Origin: Pseudoflavitalea rhizosphaerae
GTDB lineage: Bacteria > Bacteroidota > Bacteroidia > Chitinophagales > Chitinophagaceae
Assembly: GCF_003991355.1 (NCBI RefSeq)
Contig: NZ_RCSU01000002.1
Coordinates: forward strand, 310,001 to 374,000
Direction of reading: 5' to 3'
DNA length: 64,000 bases
Shown here piece after piece: positions 36,564 through 45,582 of the stretch. The translations under genes and the position numbers were made by a program. Numbering within the stretch: position 1 is the first letter of the stretch; each line of letters opens with the position of its first letter. Under the pieces are notes generated by a model, which was given only the letters and a program-made list of their open reading frames with translations, did no database searches and was not told the origin of the DNA.

Positions 36564-39386
36564 TTACAAACATTCATCAAGAAGATAAACGATGGACTCA
36601 TAATTCTTTCCTGAGGCTTCAGACAAAGCCATTTCGCAGGTTTTGGAACTGGAGTAATACCCATCATAACTGCATTGGTTCACTTCCTGCACTTCCGCCG
36701 CTGTAGCGGAACGAGTAAGTTCGGGGAAGAGAAAACCGCGGTCGCCGGCCATTCCGCAACAACCTGCATGCAATGGTACGGTAACATCATTTGCCAGTTG
36801 TTTGGCCACTGCCAGGAATTTGGACTCCTGTTTTGTTTTCTGCAATGTGCATACGGGATGCAACACGATATTGTTCTTTTTCCTGCTTAGTTGTACGCGG
36901 GGCAGGATATGATCGGCTATCAGGTCGATGCTATCGATGATCCTGATGGCGTCGAATTTTCGTTTGTTCTCTTCCGTTAATTGCGGGCGGCAGGTCTGCA
37001 AGGTATAAGTGCAGGAACTGATATCCAGTACTACAGGCCATTTCCCTTTTTCTGTCCAGTCCCACAGCTTTTCTATGGTTTGATTGGCCGTGAATTCAAA
37101 TGCAGGAGTAAATCCTTTGGAGGAAAAGATCTGTCCGCAACAGGCTGAATTGATATTATCCGGGATGATCATCCTGAGGCCGGACCTTTCCGCGATGCTC
37201 ATGAAGATCTCAGCCATCGATTTCTTACCGGCAACAGAGCCACCCATTTTCCGGTTGATGCAGGTGGTGAAATAAACAACGGTATCTGCGTCTTTTTTTC
37301 CACTTGTTGCTTTCTGTACTTTGCCAAGAGATGACGGGGCAACCTGGTTGCTCCATAATGGTGAAGAGGATACTATCTTCTTCATACCCTTCGTCAAATT
37401 AACCATGGCGTTCTTTCCCAGCAGCCTGTTCACTACGGTGGCTGACTTCACGGCAGCGCCCACAACAGTAGTAGTGGCGCCAAAGTTCTTTGCCACGCGC
37501 ATGGCCACAGCATTCGCGAGTTTGCTGTGGTTCTCCTTGCGCAAACGTTTCACCAGCATGCCGGTATTGATGTCTACCGGGCAGGCTTCAGCGCAAAGTC
37601 CGTCAACCGCACAGGTTTCCAGGCCATCGTACTGGTATTGGTCCAGGAGTTCCTTGTATTCTTTGGTTTGGCCGGTTTCCTTGTACAGGGCCATTTGTCT
37701 TCTTGCCACGATCCTGCGGCGGGGCGTCATGGTGAGGTCCCGGCTCGGACATTTCACTTCGCAAAAGCCGCACTCTATGCATTTGTCCACTTCCTCTTCC
37801 ACTTTCGGCAAAGCTTTCAGGTGCTGGATATGCGCCTGTCCGTTAGTAGAGATGAGTACGCCGGGATTCAGCAGGTTACGGGGATCGGTTTCCTGCTTGA
37901 TCGTTTTCATGATATCATAGATGGCAGGCCCCCACTCTGTTTCCACAAATGGCGCCATATTGCGCCCCGTACCATGTTCCGCTTTGAGTGCACCTTTGTA
38001 TTTGCCGGTCACCAGTTCCACCACCTCACGGATGAAGCGGTCATAACGCTCAACCTCAGACGCTAGATTGAAGGTTTGTGTAACCACGAAGTGGATATTA
38101 CCGTCTTTGGCATGACCAAAGATGATGGCATCATGATATCCGTATTTGGTGAAGAGTTGTTGCAGGTCCAGGATAGCATCACCGAGCTGGACCACAGGCA
38201 CGGCAATATCTTCCAGGATCACGGTAGTGCCGCTCAGACGCATTGCTCCAACAGACGGGAACATGCCCTTCCGGACCTTCCATAAAAAAGCCTGTTTGGC
38301 AGGGTCATTCGTGAATGCAGGCGGGATCGCAAAGGGGAAGCCATCGAGTATCCTGTTGAACTTTTCCAGGCTTGCAGTAATATCTTCGGTTGTGTATGCC
38401 TGGTATTCCGTGAGCAGGGCCACTCCGGTGGGCGGCAAAGCCGCAAGGATTTCAGGAATGCCGGGCAGATGGGCAACGGACCGCAGGGAGGCATTGTCCA
38501 TCAGTTCCACTGCTTCCGCCCCGGATTCGATCAGCGGCGCAATGGCTTTGCAGGCTGTTTGGATATCGGTAAAGCAAAGCAGGGCTGTACTTTTTTCAGG
38601 GTAGTCGGGAACTGTGCGCAATACCACTTCTGAAATGAAACCCAGGGTGCCTTCAGCTCCCACCATCAGGTGGGCGAGCATATCCAGTGGCTTTTCATAA
38701 TCGATCAGGGCATTTACGGAATAGCCGACAGTATTTTTCGTTTTATACTTTTCTCTTATCAGCTCAAATAAAGCGGGGTCATTGAGGATAGTATCCCGTA
38801 GTGAGCGAAGTGAGGCGGCCAGGCTGGTATTCTCGTTCTCAAACCGCTCATAGTCCTGTGACAGTTCAGTTGAATACGAAAGTCCATTTGGCAGCATGAA
38901 TTTTACATACTGAATAGTGTGGTAAGCATTTTTCTGTACGCCGCAGCACATACCGCTTGCATTGTTGGAAACGATGCCGCCGATCATGGCAGACTGGATA
39001 CTGGCCGGGTCAGGTCCTATCTTCTTTCCATACCTGCGTAGCCTGGCATTCACCATAGCGCCCGTAATTCCCGGCTGCACGCGCACGCGGGCTCCCTCTT
39101 CTTCGATCTGTATCGAATTCCAGAATTTGCTGAGATCAACCAGGATGCCATCTGTGATGGATTGACCGGACAGGCTGGTGCCTGCTGTTCTGAAAGTGAG
39201 CGGAATATTATGCTGATGGGAGAAATTGAAAAGCGCCCTGATCTCCTGGTCTGAAACCGGGTTCACAACTGCCTGCGGTTTGAGATAATAGAATCCCGCA
39301 TCTGCGGCAAAGGAAATGAGATCGATGAGTTTGCATTTGATCCTGTCTGCTGGTAAAATTTGTTGCAGCGCTGATTCAATGTTCAT
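36564..39386 (-). CDS. FAD-linked oxidase with Fe-S domains, D-lactate / D-2-hydroxyacid dehydrogenase type (YdiJ-like)
   Basis: 940 residues, close to E. coli YdiJ. FAD-binding type 4 domain about 35-260 ('TFRTAGTSLSGQSITDGILV', 'IGGIVSNNASGMCCG'), FAD oxidase C-terminal domain about 270-510 ('AEHGTGRNMAPF'), then a ferredoxin-like pair: 'CIECGFCEVKCP' near 538 and 'CAVDGLCAEACPVD' near 595. Two cysteine-rich CCG-type segments follow ('SACCGQIFSSKG' near 748, 'HAGCCGMAGDRGF' near 875). It should oxidise a D-2-hydroxyacid such as D-lactate or D-2-hydroxyglutarate and pass electrons to the quinone pool from the inner face of the membrane. The gene is single; a hairpin repeat lies upstream of it. 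Confidence 0.92.
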   Translation of the reverse strand: MNIESALQQILPADRIKCKLIDLISFAADAGFYYLKPQAVVNPVSDQEIRALFNFSHQHNIPLTFRTAGTSLSGQSITDGILVDLSKFWNSIQIEEEGARVRVQPGITGAMVNARLRRYGKKIGPDPASIQSAMIGGIVSNNASGMCCGVQKNAYHTIQYVKFMLPNGLSYSTELSQDYERFENENTSLAASLRSLRDTILNDPALFELIREKYKTKNTVGYSVNALIDYEKPLDMLAHLMVGAEGTLGFISEVVLRTVPDYPEKSTALLCFTDIQTACKAIAPLIESGAEAVELMDNASLRSVAHLPGIPEILAALPPTGVALLTEYQAYTTEDITASLEKFNRILDGFPFAIPPAFTNDPAKQAFLWKVRKGMFPSVGAMRLSGTTVILEDIAVPVVQLGDAILDLQQLFTKYGYHDAIIFGHAKDGNIHFVVTQTFNLASEVERYDRFIREVVELVTGKYKGALKAEHGTGRNMAPFVETEWGPAIYDIMKTIKQETDPRNLLNPGVLISTNGQAHIQHLKALPKVEEEVDKCIECGFCEVKCPSRDLTMTPRRRIVARRQMALYKETGQTKEYKELLDQYQYDGLETCAVDGLCAEACPVDINTGMLVKRLRKENHSKLANAVAMRVAKNFGATTTVVGAAVKSATVVNRLLGKNAMVNLTKGMKKIVSSSPLWSNQVAPSSLGKVQKATSGKKDADTVVYFTTCINRKMGGSVAGKKSMAEIFMSIAERSGLRMIIPDNINSACCGQIFSSKGFTPAFEFTANQTIEKLWDWTEKGKWPVVLDISSCTYTLQTCRPQLTEENKRKFDAIRIIDSIDLIADHILPRVQLSRKKNNIVLHPVCTLQKTKQESKFLAVAKQLANDVTVPLHAGCCGMAGDRGFLFPELTRSATAAEVQEVNQCSYDGYYSSSKTCEMALSEASGKNYESIVYLLDECL

Positions 39387-39519
39387 GACGGCTCGGATGT
39401 AGGCAAATAGCCTGTTTGTTTAATAGTGAAACCAGGCCGCGAAGATAGCCATTTTTCCAGCCCGAAACAGATCGGCGGATCAGCCGGCTGCCCCCGGAAC
39501 ATTGAATTCCCTGAAAAGC

Positions 39520-39690
39520 GGGGCTGACTAAAAAGGTCAGAGAGCTGGCAGTCGCTCGCCTCCCGGCGAGTGACTTGTATTTGTTCGCCTCCGGCGAACA
39601 CTGAGTCGCCAGAGGCGACTGAATAACTCGCCGGAAGGCGGGCGAGTGGGCTCCCTGAAATTCTAAGATGGTAGCTTTTTTGTCAGCCCC
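39520..39690. repeat. Four-hairpin intergenic repeat, copy A, with terminal inverted repeats
   Basis: The element begins with GGGGCTGACTAAAAA (39520-39534) and ends with its near-perfect inverse (39676-39690, 14 of 15). Between them four hairpins with the same TCGCC/GGCGA core follow one another: 39551-39560/39565-39574, 39582-39589/39593-39600 (8 bases, perfect), 39604-39610/39614-39620, and 39626-39632/39641-39647. Positions 39519-39601 are identical to 62631-62713 in copy B. It fills most of the 325-base gap between the YdiJ-like gene start and the end of the next minus-strand gene (39712). It resembles a MITE- or REP-type element; it could end or stabilise that gene's mRNA. Confidence 0.85.
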
Positions 39691-39711
39691 TGGTATTGTT
39701 TTCCTGTTTTC

Positions 39712-41436
39712 TTATTTTGTTGTGATCCTTCCAACAGACACTCTTGTTTTGGCAAGGGACCTGTCGTACCGTCCTACCAGATACATTTCACTGCCAATCA
39801 CTGAGCCGAGGCGCGGCATGGCAATCACCGGCATATTCCAGTTGGTGAAGAAAGATTTTCGCTGGAACTTGCCCGTTACTTCATCCAGGGTAACTACAAA
39901 GCAATCGGATTTATTGAAGTTCATGAGACGGTTCACTTTTTTCCCGGGTTGGGTTACATCTGCATTATTCTGACGGTCATTGAAGAAGATCTGGATACCG
40001 CTGGGTGATTGGATAGCGCCGAAACCAGCGTAGAAAGGACGGACATCTCCACCGAAGAAATAATTGTAGTTAATGCCAGCAGACCCTGGCACCCTGTAGA
40101 ACTCCCGTTGATTCTTAGGCAGGATCTGCAGCCAGCTGATATTGTTGGAGGCATCCAGCTTTACCATCATGATATCCCTGCAATCATAAACATAATTGGT
40201 ATAGTAGTCGAAGCCGGTCCCGAACCCGTTCGTGCCGGTTCTGGTAGAGGCGCTGGTGTAGGTCCATGCATGGTAATCCTCTGCCAGCAGCACCAGTCCG
40301 TTATCCTTGGTATAGAAGATATTCTGGAATTTCATGTACCTGGAGAATGATTCACCTTCATCTTTGAGCTTTGCCAGTTTTTCTCTCTCTTTTCTTTCTT
40401 CCCTGCTTTCCTTATCATCATCTTCTTCTTTATCTGTTTCACCATTATCAGTAGTGATCAGGGAATTGTTGATCTGTTTTTCCGCGGAGCTAAGCACTTT
40501 GGCTGTATTAGGATCGATGCGTTCCACCAGTAATCCTTCTGTAGTTTTGCTCTTTCTGTCTTTACTGTAGAAGCTGGCAAGGATCAGTTCATTGTTCCTG
40601 CCCATCATCAGTTTGGTGCTGGACAGCCATTTATCCTTGATATTGGTATTGATCTCATTTTCCTGTTTTCCTGTAACGTCATAGATACGGATATTGTAAT
40701 TGACGAAGTCCAGGAATTTCTCTTTTTTCTTTTTTCCTTGCCTGTATTCCATTATGCGGCCAACGAGGATGGTTTTGCGATTGGTGGTTACCAGTACATC
40801 TTCCAACTGATAGGTTTTTGCTTCGAACTCATTGGTGATAGTAGCAGGTTTGGAAGCCGCTTTCAGGCTACCGTCGAACTCCTGCACCAGGAAGCTGTTC
40901 TTTTCCTTACCGGTGATGGTACTCACGAGGATGATCTTTGTTGTATCGGTATTGGGGATCAGTTTGAATTCGATCTCCGATTTTTTGTCGTCTTTTTGAA
41001 AGCTGGTGATCGGTTTCCAGGTGCCTGTTGTCAGTCCGGTATTTTTATCGATCTCGGCACCGAAGAGCTCCATCGTTTTTTCACTTTTCCTGTATTCGGA
41101 TGCAATGATCAGGAGCTTGTCCTGGAACGGAAAAAATTCCACGAATTCTTTTCCCTTGAGTTCTTTATTGAAATCGGTACGATAAAGTTCATTCAGGCTT
41201 TTATCCAGCTTCACGAGTGTGGCGGATTCCCTGAAAGAAGCGCCGATAACAAAATAGGATTTCATGGCCAGGTGTCCTTCCTGGAGGTAAACGCCACTTT
41301 TGTCTGTGTGAATTACGGTAAGGTCAGAGCTGCCTTTTTTCATTTTGAATTCCTCGCCCCAGGTGATAGTTTGTTTTTGGGCAAAGGAAAGAATGGAAAT
41401 CATGGTAAGGGTCAAAAGCAGGGGAATTTTTTTCAT
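39712..41436 (-). CDS. Secreted protein of unknown function, propeller-like
   Basis: 574 residues with signal peptide MKKIPLLLTLTMISILSFAQ. The rest shows repeated short beta-strand pairs with charged turns, consistent with a beta-propeller, and a very acidic/basic low-complexity stretch at about 330-355 ('KEEDDDKESREERKEREK') that may be a flexible insert. 'RYMKFQNIFYTKDNGLVLLAE' is the best-conserved-looking strand pair. I do not recognise a named family. The gene is single, ends 21 bases before repeat copy A, and starts behind a long non-coding region. Confidence 0.8.
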   Translation of the reverse strand: MKKIPLLLTLTMISILSFAQKQTITWGEEFKMKKGSSDLTVIHTDKSGVYLQEGHLAMKSYFVIGASFRESATLVKLDKSLNELYRTDFNKELKGKEFVEFFPFQDKLLIIASEYRKSEKTMELFGAEIDKNTGLTTGTWKPITSFQKDDKKSEIEFKLIPNTDTTKIILVSTITGKEKNSFLVQEFDGSLKAASKPATITNEFEAKTYQLEDVLVTTNRKTILVGRIMEYRQGKKKKEKFLDFVNYNIRIYDVTGKQENEINTNIKDKWLSSTKLMMGRNNELILASFYSKDRKSKTTEGLLVERIDPNTAKVLSSAEKQINNSLITTDNGETDKEEDDDKESREERKEREKLAKLKDEGESFSRYMKFQNIFYTKDNGLVLLAEDYHAWTYTSASTRTGTNGFGTGFDYYTNYVYDCRDIMMVKLDASNNISWLQILPKNQREFYRVPGSAGINYNYFFGGDVRPFYAGFGAIQSPSGIQIFFNDRQNNADVTQPGKKVNRLMNFNKSDCFVVTLDEVTGKFQRKSFFTNWNMPVIAMPRLGSVIGSEMYLVGRYDRSLAKTRVSVGRITTK

Positions 41437-41648
41437 ATCGGGGTTTAGTTATTTACAATCGATACACGAATGCTTCAATGAAAAGCAATATCGCTTTAAT
41501 TGAAGCAATCAGTAATAGTGAACTGCTTAAGTTTTGTGAATTTTAGAAAACCAGGGGGCTGACAGGTTTTCAAAGACGGTGCAAATATAGGGTTTAGTTG
41601 CAAAGGGTATCCCTGGTACTGTTGAAGTCATACCCGTGTACATCTTCT

Positions 41649-41760
41649 GTAACTCCGGCAGCCCCCCCGCATAACCCTTTGGTAACTCCGGCAGCCATCT
41701 GGCAGCCATTCACAGGCAACTAATCAGCCATTAGGCAGCAACCAGGCAACTACAAGCAAT
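41649..41760. repeat. Degenerate short direct repeats
   Basis: The 15-mer GTAACTCCGGCAGCC occurs at 41649-41663 and 41682-41696. Decayed relatives follow: GGCAGCCATT, ATCAGCCATT, and CAGGCAACTA twice. The block looks like local duplication in a non-coding spacer. Confidence 0.6.
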
Positions 41761-41904
41761 TGAAAGTCATAGGTTTATTGAGTCATTTATGATTTTCCAC
41801 AATTCAAATCATTGATTTCCAACCCACCTGCGGGTTTATTTGAATTTAGAATGCTGGGTACAGCAAAGGATTAAAAGATTTTTTCAGCGCTTTCAGTAGG
41901 TCCT

Positions 41905-42003
41905 TCAGTACTTTCTGACTGCCGTCTCAGTACTATCTCAGTACTCTCCCTGTTTAAAAATCCATGATTTCACTACTATCTCACTACTATCATACTACTA
42001 TTC
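41905..42003. repeat. Short tandem repeats (TCAGTACT and TCACTACTATC units)
   Basis: TCAGTACT is found at 41905-41912, 41927-41934 and 41938-41945. Then TCACTACTATC occurs twice back to back (41970-41980, 41981-41991) with a third decayed copy to 42003. The units resemble one another and may have arisen by slippage. Confidence 0.65.
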
Positions 42004-42126
42004 ACCTTAGGAATTCCGGTACTGATGGCTGTAACCACTATGCTGCGCCTGAATAAAGACTGGTGCTAAACCATTCCTTACTTACGTTATAATTAAACTG
42101 ATTCAGCTCCCATTTCCCCAAATTCC

Positions 42127-42159
42127 TGGGAACATTCCCACAAAATGGGAATGTTCCCA
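42127..42159. promoter_or_regulatory. Perfect 14-base inverted repeat upstream of the large SusC gene
   Basis: TGGGAACATTCCCA (42127-42140) and its exact inverse (42146-42159) are separated by CAAAA. Each arm is itself nearly palindromic (GGGAA-N2-TTCCC), so the site offers two tandem dyads as well as one large hairpin. It lies 241 bases before the SusC start and has no T-run, which favours a protein-binding operator over a terminator. Confidence 0.55.
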
Positions 42160-42400
42160 CAGAAAATAGGGCCTATTTTATTTGTTTGGGAACCGAAACT
42201 TCAAAAGATTTGACCTTTCAAACTGGTCATTGACCGCACTGCCTCTATCCAATGACGTTCATTAAAACCTAAATCTTTCCTGTACATGGCCATCGAATGA
42301 ATGGATCGTTCGAATTTTTTTTCAAACCAAAGTCTAATGATTTCAACGATGTACCCTTGCTGATTGCGTCCGTACATCCGGTTTTTAAAGCAGACCCCAT

Positions 42401-45400
42401 ATGAAAAAACGATTTGCGGAAATTGCCAGAGCTACCTGTCTTCTCTCCTCCCTGGTATTGGTAGTTGCTCTTGCTTCGGCCCAGGAAAGTCCCAGGCGCT
42501 ATTCCAAAACAGTTACGGGTATTGTTACAGATTCCAAAGGCGAGCCTGTTGAGGGGGCTTCCGTTCAGGTAAAGGGAAAATCCTGGGGCGCCATCGCCAA
42601 TGAGCGCGGCGTGTACAACCTGGTGATCCCGGATTCCATCAATGTAATGCTGATCTTCTCGGCTACCAATTTTCTTACCAAAGAGATCAGGTTGCCCATT
42701 GCACTCACCGTGATGAATGCAAAACTGGAAGAATCCGCTACTTCCCTGGAAGATGTGGTGGTGATCGGTTATGGAACAGTAAAGAAAAAAGATGTAACAG
42801 GCGCTGTTGCGCAGGCCAATGTTGCAGACATGAAGAAAGCTCCCGTGAACACTTTCGCGGAAGCGCTGGCCGGCCGCGTGGCAGGCGTGAACGTGTCTTC
42901 ATCGGATGGACAGCCGGGCAGTGAAATGAATATCGTGATCCGCGGCAACAATTCTGTAACGCAGGACAATTCCCCGCTCTACGTGATAGACGGATTCCCG
43001 GTTGAGACTGCCTCCGCCAATATCATTAATCCGGAGGAGATCGAATCGATCGAGATCCTGAAAGACGCTTCGGCCACCGCCATCTACGGTGCGCGTGGCG
43101 CCAACGGAGTTGTGATCATCACCACAAAAAAAGGAAAAGTGGGCGCACCGGTGGTGACCTACGATGCCTGGGTGGGCATGCACCAGAACCTGAAAAAACA
43201 GGAACTGCTCAGTCCCTACGAATTTGTGAAATACCAGATCGAAATGAGCCCTTCCGTAAACGGACCCATTTATTTGAATAATGGAAAAACACTCGAGTCA
43301 TATAAAGATGTGAAAGGCGCTGACTGGCAGGACCTCATCTTCCGTGACGCTTTTGTACAAAGCCATAGTCTCGCACTCCGCGGAGGATCGGATAAAACAA
43401 CCTATTCCATTTCCGGCTCCCTGATAGACCAGGATGGCATCATCATCAACAGCGGCTTCCGCCGTTACCAGGGCCGGCTTTCGCTGGACCAGACCATCAA
43501 CAGCAAATTCAAAGCTGGTGTGAATATCAACTATACTTCGTATAAAAGATATGGTACCATTGCAGCAGAATCGCAATCAAGTCCAACCGCTACCATGATG
43601 TACAGCGTTTGGGGTTACAGGCCCATCACCGGCGATTCCGCCGCCAATGCCAATTTGGAAGACATGCTTTTTGACCCAGGTGTGGACCCCGCAACTGACT
43701 TCCGCATGAACCCTCTTTTGTCTACCAGGAACGAATACAACCCCGTCTTCAACAATACCCTAATCGTTAACTCTTACCTGAATTACAAGATCAACAGGTT
43801 CCTCAGCCTGAGAGTTACCGGTGGAATGACCAAAACCCAGATTAAAAGAGAGATCTTCAACAACTCATCAACCCGTGGCGGCCACCCGCGCAATAACCAG
43901 GGCGTGAACGGCTCCATCACCAATACCGATCTTACCAACCTTTTGAATGAGAACACGCTTACGTATAACCGAAGATTCAACAGGGACCACAGCCTGAACG
44001 TGGTGGCAGGTTTTACTGTGCAGGACATTAAAGGATCAGTGAACGGTTTCACTGCAACACAGGTGCCAACGGAAGCACTTGGCATCAAGGGACTCGGTCA
44101 GGGTACCGTTACCGTTTCCCCTACCGGTGCGCCCGCCAGCGGATTGTTATCCTACCTCGGTCGTGTGAATTACAATTTTAAATCACGTTACCTGCTCACA
44201 TTATCCTTCAGGGCGGATGGTTCCTCCAAATTCCCGAAAGACAATCGCTGGGCTTATTTTCCTTCCGGCGCTTTCGCATGGAGACTGGCGGAAGAAAAAT
44301 TCATGAAACAGTTCGACTGGCTTTCTGAAGGTAAACTGCGCATCGGTTACGGTACTACCGGCAACAATCGTGTGAGTGATTTCTCCGCATGGTCTTCACT
44401 CAACATCAATCCTGCTACCGGTTATAGTTATGGGAACGTGCCCGGACAAGGGATGGTGCCCATCAATCTCGGTAACGATAAACTGAAATGGGAAACCACA
44501 GCGCAGACCAATATCGGACTGGACCTCGGTTTTCTCAACAACAGGATCACCCTGACCACGGATTATTATTACAAGGAAACCAGCGATCTCCTGCTGAACG
44601 CCACACTGGCGCCTTCGCAAGGCTTCCTTACCGGTTACAAGAATGTGGGCAAAGTATCCAACGAAGGCGTTGAATTTACTTTGAATACAAGAAATATAGA
44701 AAACAAGAATTTCTCCTGGAGCAGCAGCTTCAATATCGCCTTCAACAAAAACAAAGTGCTGGCGCTGAACGATGGCGAAAGCAGCCTGCCTACCCGTGTA
44801 ACCTGGGGCAATTTCAATAATGCATTCCCCTATATCGCTATTCCCGGTAATCCGATTGCACTCTACTACGGAATGCTCTTCGATGGCATATACCAATACA
44901 GCGATTTCGATAAAGTGGGAGAAACTTATGTGCTGAAAGGCAATATCCCCAATAACGGAAACGCCCGTGCGAATATCCAGCCGGGGCATATCAAATTCAA
45001 AGACATCAATGGGGATAATAAGATCGATGACAATGACCTCACCATCATCGGTAATCCCAATCCCATTCATACCGGAGGTTTCACCAATAATTTCACTTAT
45101 AAGAACTGGGACCTCAACGTTTTCTTCCAGTGGAGCTATGGAAATGACCTGCTCAATGCCAACCGCATCGAGTTTGAAGGCGGCGATCCTGTTACGAGGA
45201 ATTCGCTGAACATGTTCAAATCCGTGGAGAACAGATGGACGCCGGAAAACCAGAATAATGAAATGTACAAGATCGGCGGACAAGGCCCGGCCTACTATTC
45301 TTCGCGTACCATCGAAGATGGATCATACCTCCGCCTGAAGACTGTTTCACTTGGCTACAATATCGATACAAAAACACTCAAAAAACTGAAGATTAATTCC

Positions 45401-45562
45401 CTCCGTCTCTACCTGGCAGCGCAGAACCTGCTTACCTGGACAAATTACTCAGGACTCGACCCTGAAGTGAATACCAGGCCCAGCGCACTCACTCCCGGGT
45501 TCGATTTCTCTCCTTATCCCAGGACCCGGACACTCACCTTCGGTTTAAATGCATCCTTTTAA
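42401..45562 (+). CDS. SusC/RagA TonB-dependent receptor (head of nine-gene uptake operon)
   Basis: 1053 residues. Signal region MKKRFAEIARATCLLSSLVL followed by 'ALASAQ'. Domains: carboxypeptidase-regulatory-like about 38-120 ('VTGIVTDSKGEPVEGASVQV'), plug from about 130 with the SusC signature 'DVVVIGYGTVKKKDVTGAV' and 'EILKDASATAIYGARGANGV', and a barrel ending in 'TLTFGLNASF'. There is no STN domain and no sigma/FecR pair nearby, so control differs from the other two loci. Its SusD starts 20 bases downstream. The operon continues to 62032 with esterase, glycosidase, oxidoreductase and symporter genes, so the substrate is probably an acylated glycoside or oligosaccharide. Confidence 0.96.
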   Translation: MKKRFAEIARATCLLSSLVLVVALASAQESPRRYSKTVTGIVTDSKGEPVEGASVQVKGKSWGAIANERGVYNLVIPDSINVMLIFSATNFLTKEIRLPIALTVMNAKLEESATSLEDVVVIGYGTVKKKDVTGAVAQANVADMKKAPVNTFAEALAGRVAGVNVSSSDGQPGSEMNIVIRGNNSVTQDNSPLYVIDGFPVETASANIINPEEIESIEILKDASATAIYGARGANGVVIITTKKGKVGAPVVTYDAWVGMHQNLKKQELLSPYEFVKYQIEMSPSVNGPIYLNNGKTLESYKDVKGADWQDLIFRDAFVQSHSLALRGGSDKTTYSISGSLIDQDGIIINSGFRRYQGRLSLDQTINSKFKAGVNINYTSYKRYGTIAAESQSSPTATMMYSVWGYRPITGDSAANANLEDMLFDPGVDPATDFRMNPLLSTRNEYNPVFNNTLIVNSYLNYKINRFLSLRVTGGMTKTQIKREIFNNSSTRGGHPRNNQGVNGSITNTDLTNLLNENTLTYNRRFNRDHSLNVVAGFTVQDIKGSVNGFTATQVPTEALGIKGLGQGTVTVSPTGAPASGLLSYLGRVNYNFKSRYLLTLSFRADGSSKFPKDNRWAYFPSGAFAWRLAEEKFMKQFDWLSEGKLRIGYGTTGNNRVSDFSAWSSLNINPATGYSYGNVPGQGMVPINLGNDKLKWETTAQTNIGLDLGFLNNRITLTTDYYYKETSDLLLNATLAPSQGFLTGYKNVGKVSNEGVEFTLNTRNIENKNFSWSSSFNIAFNKNKVLALNDGESSLPTRVTWGNFNNAFPYIAIPGNPIALYYGMLFDGIYQYSDFDKVGETYVLKGNIPNNGNARANIQPGHIKFKDINGDNKIDDNDLTIIGNPNPIHTGGFTNNFTYKNWDLNVFFQWSYGNDLLNANRIEFEGGDPVTRNSLNMFKSVENRWTPENQNNEMYKIGGQGPAYYSSRTIEDGSYLRLKTVSLGYNIDTKTLKKLKINSLRLYLAAQNLLTWTNYSGLDPEVNTRPSALTPGFDFSPYPRTRTLTFGLNASF

Positions 45563-45582
45563 TCATGATTAACAAGATTGAC

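Larger units (their letters stand above)
41437..42400. other. 964-base non-coding region ahead of the large uptake operon
   Basis: No credible gene lies here. The first half serves the divergent 574-residue gene; the second half is the leader of the SusC gene at 42401. It contains two 15-base direct repeats with decayed relatives (41649-41760), a tandem-repeat patch (41905-42003) and a perfect 14-base inverted repeat (42127-42159), each listed separately. GGGGCTGAC at 41555-41563 matches the end of the hairpin repeat but no more of that element is present. Confidence 0.7.

Noticed and set aside
41555-41563. Third occurrence of GGGGCTGAC, the end of the hairpin repeat
   Set aside because: Only nine bases match and none of the hairpins follow; chance is sufficient.
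41905-42003. CRISPR-like repeat array
   Set aside because: Units are 8-11 bases without spacers of regular length and no cas genes are present.
44396-45283. 295-codon open frame on the minus strand inside the large SusC gene
   Set aside because: It lies fully opposite a clear SusC coding sequence, has no family-like motif and the composition of an antisense shadow.
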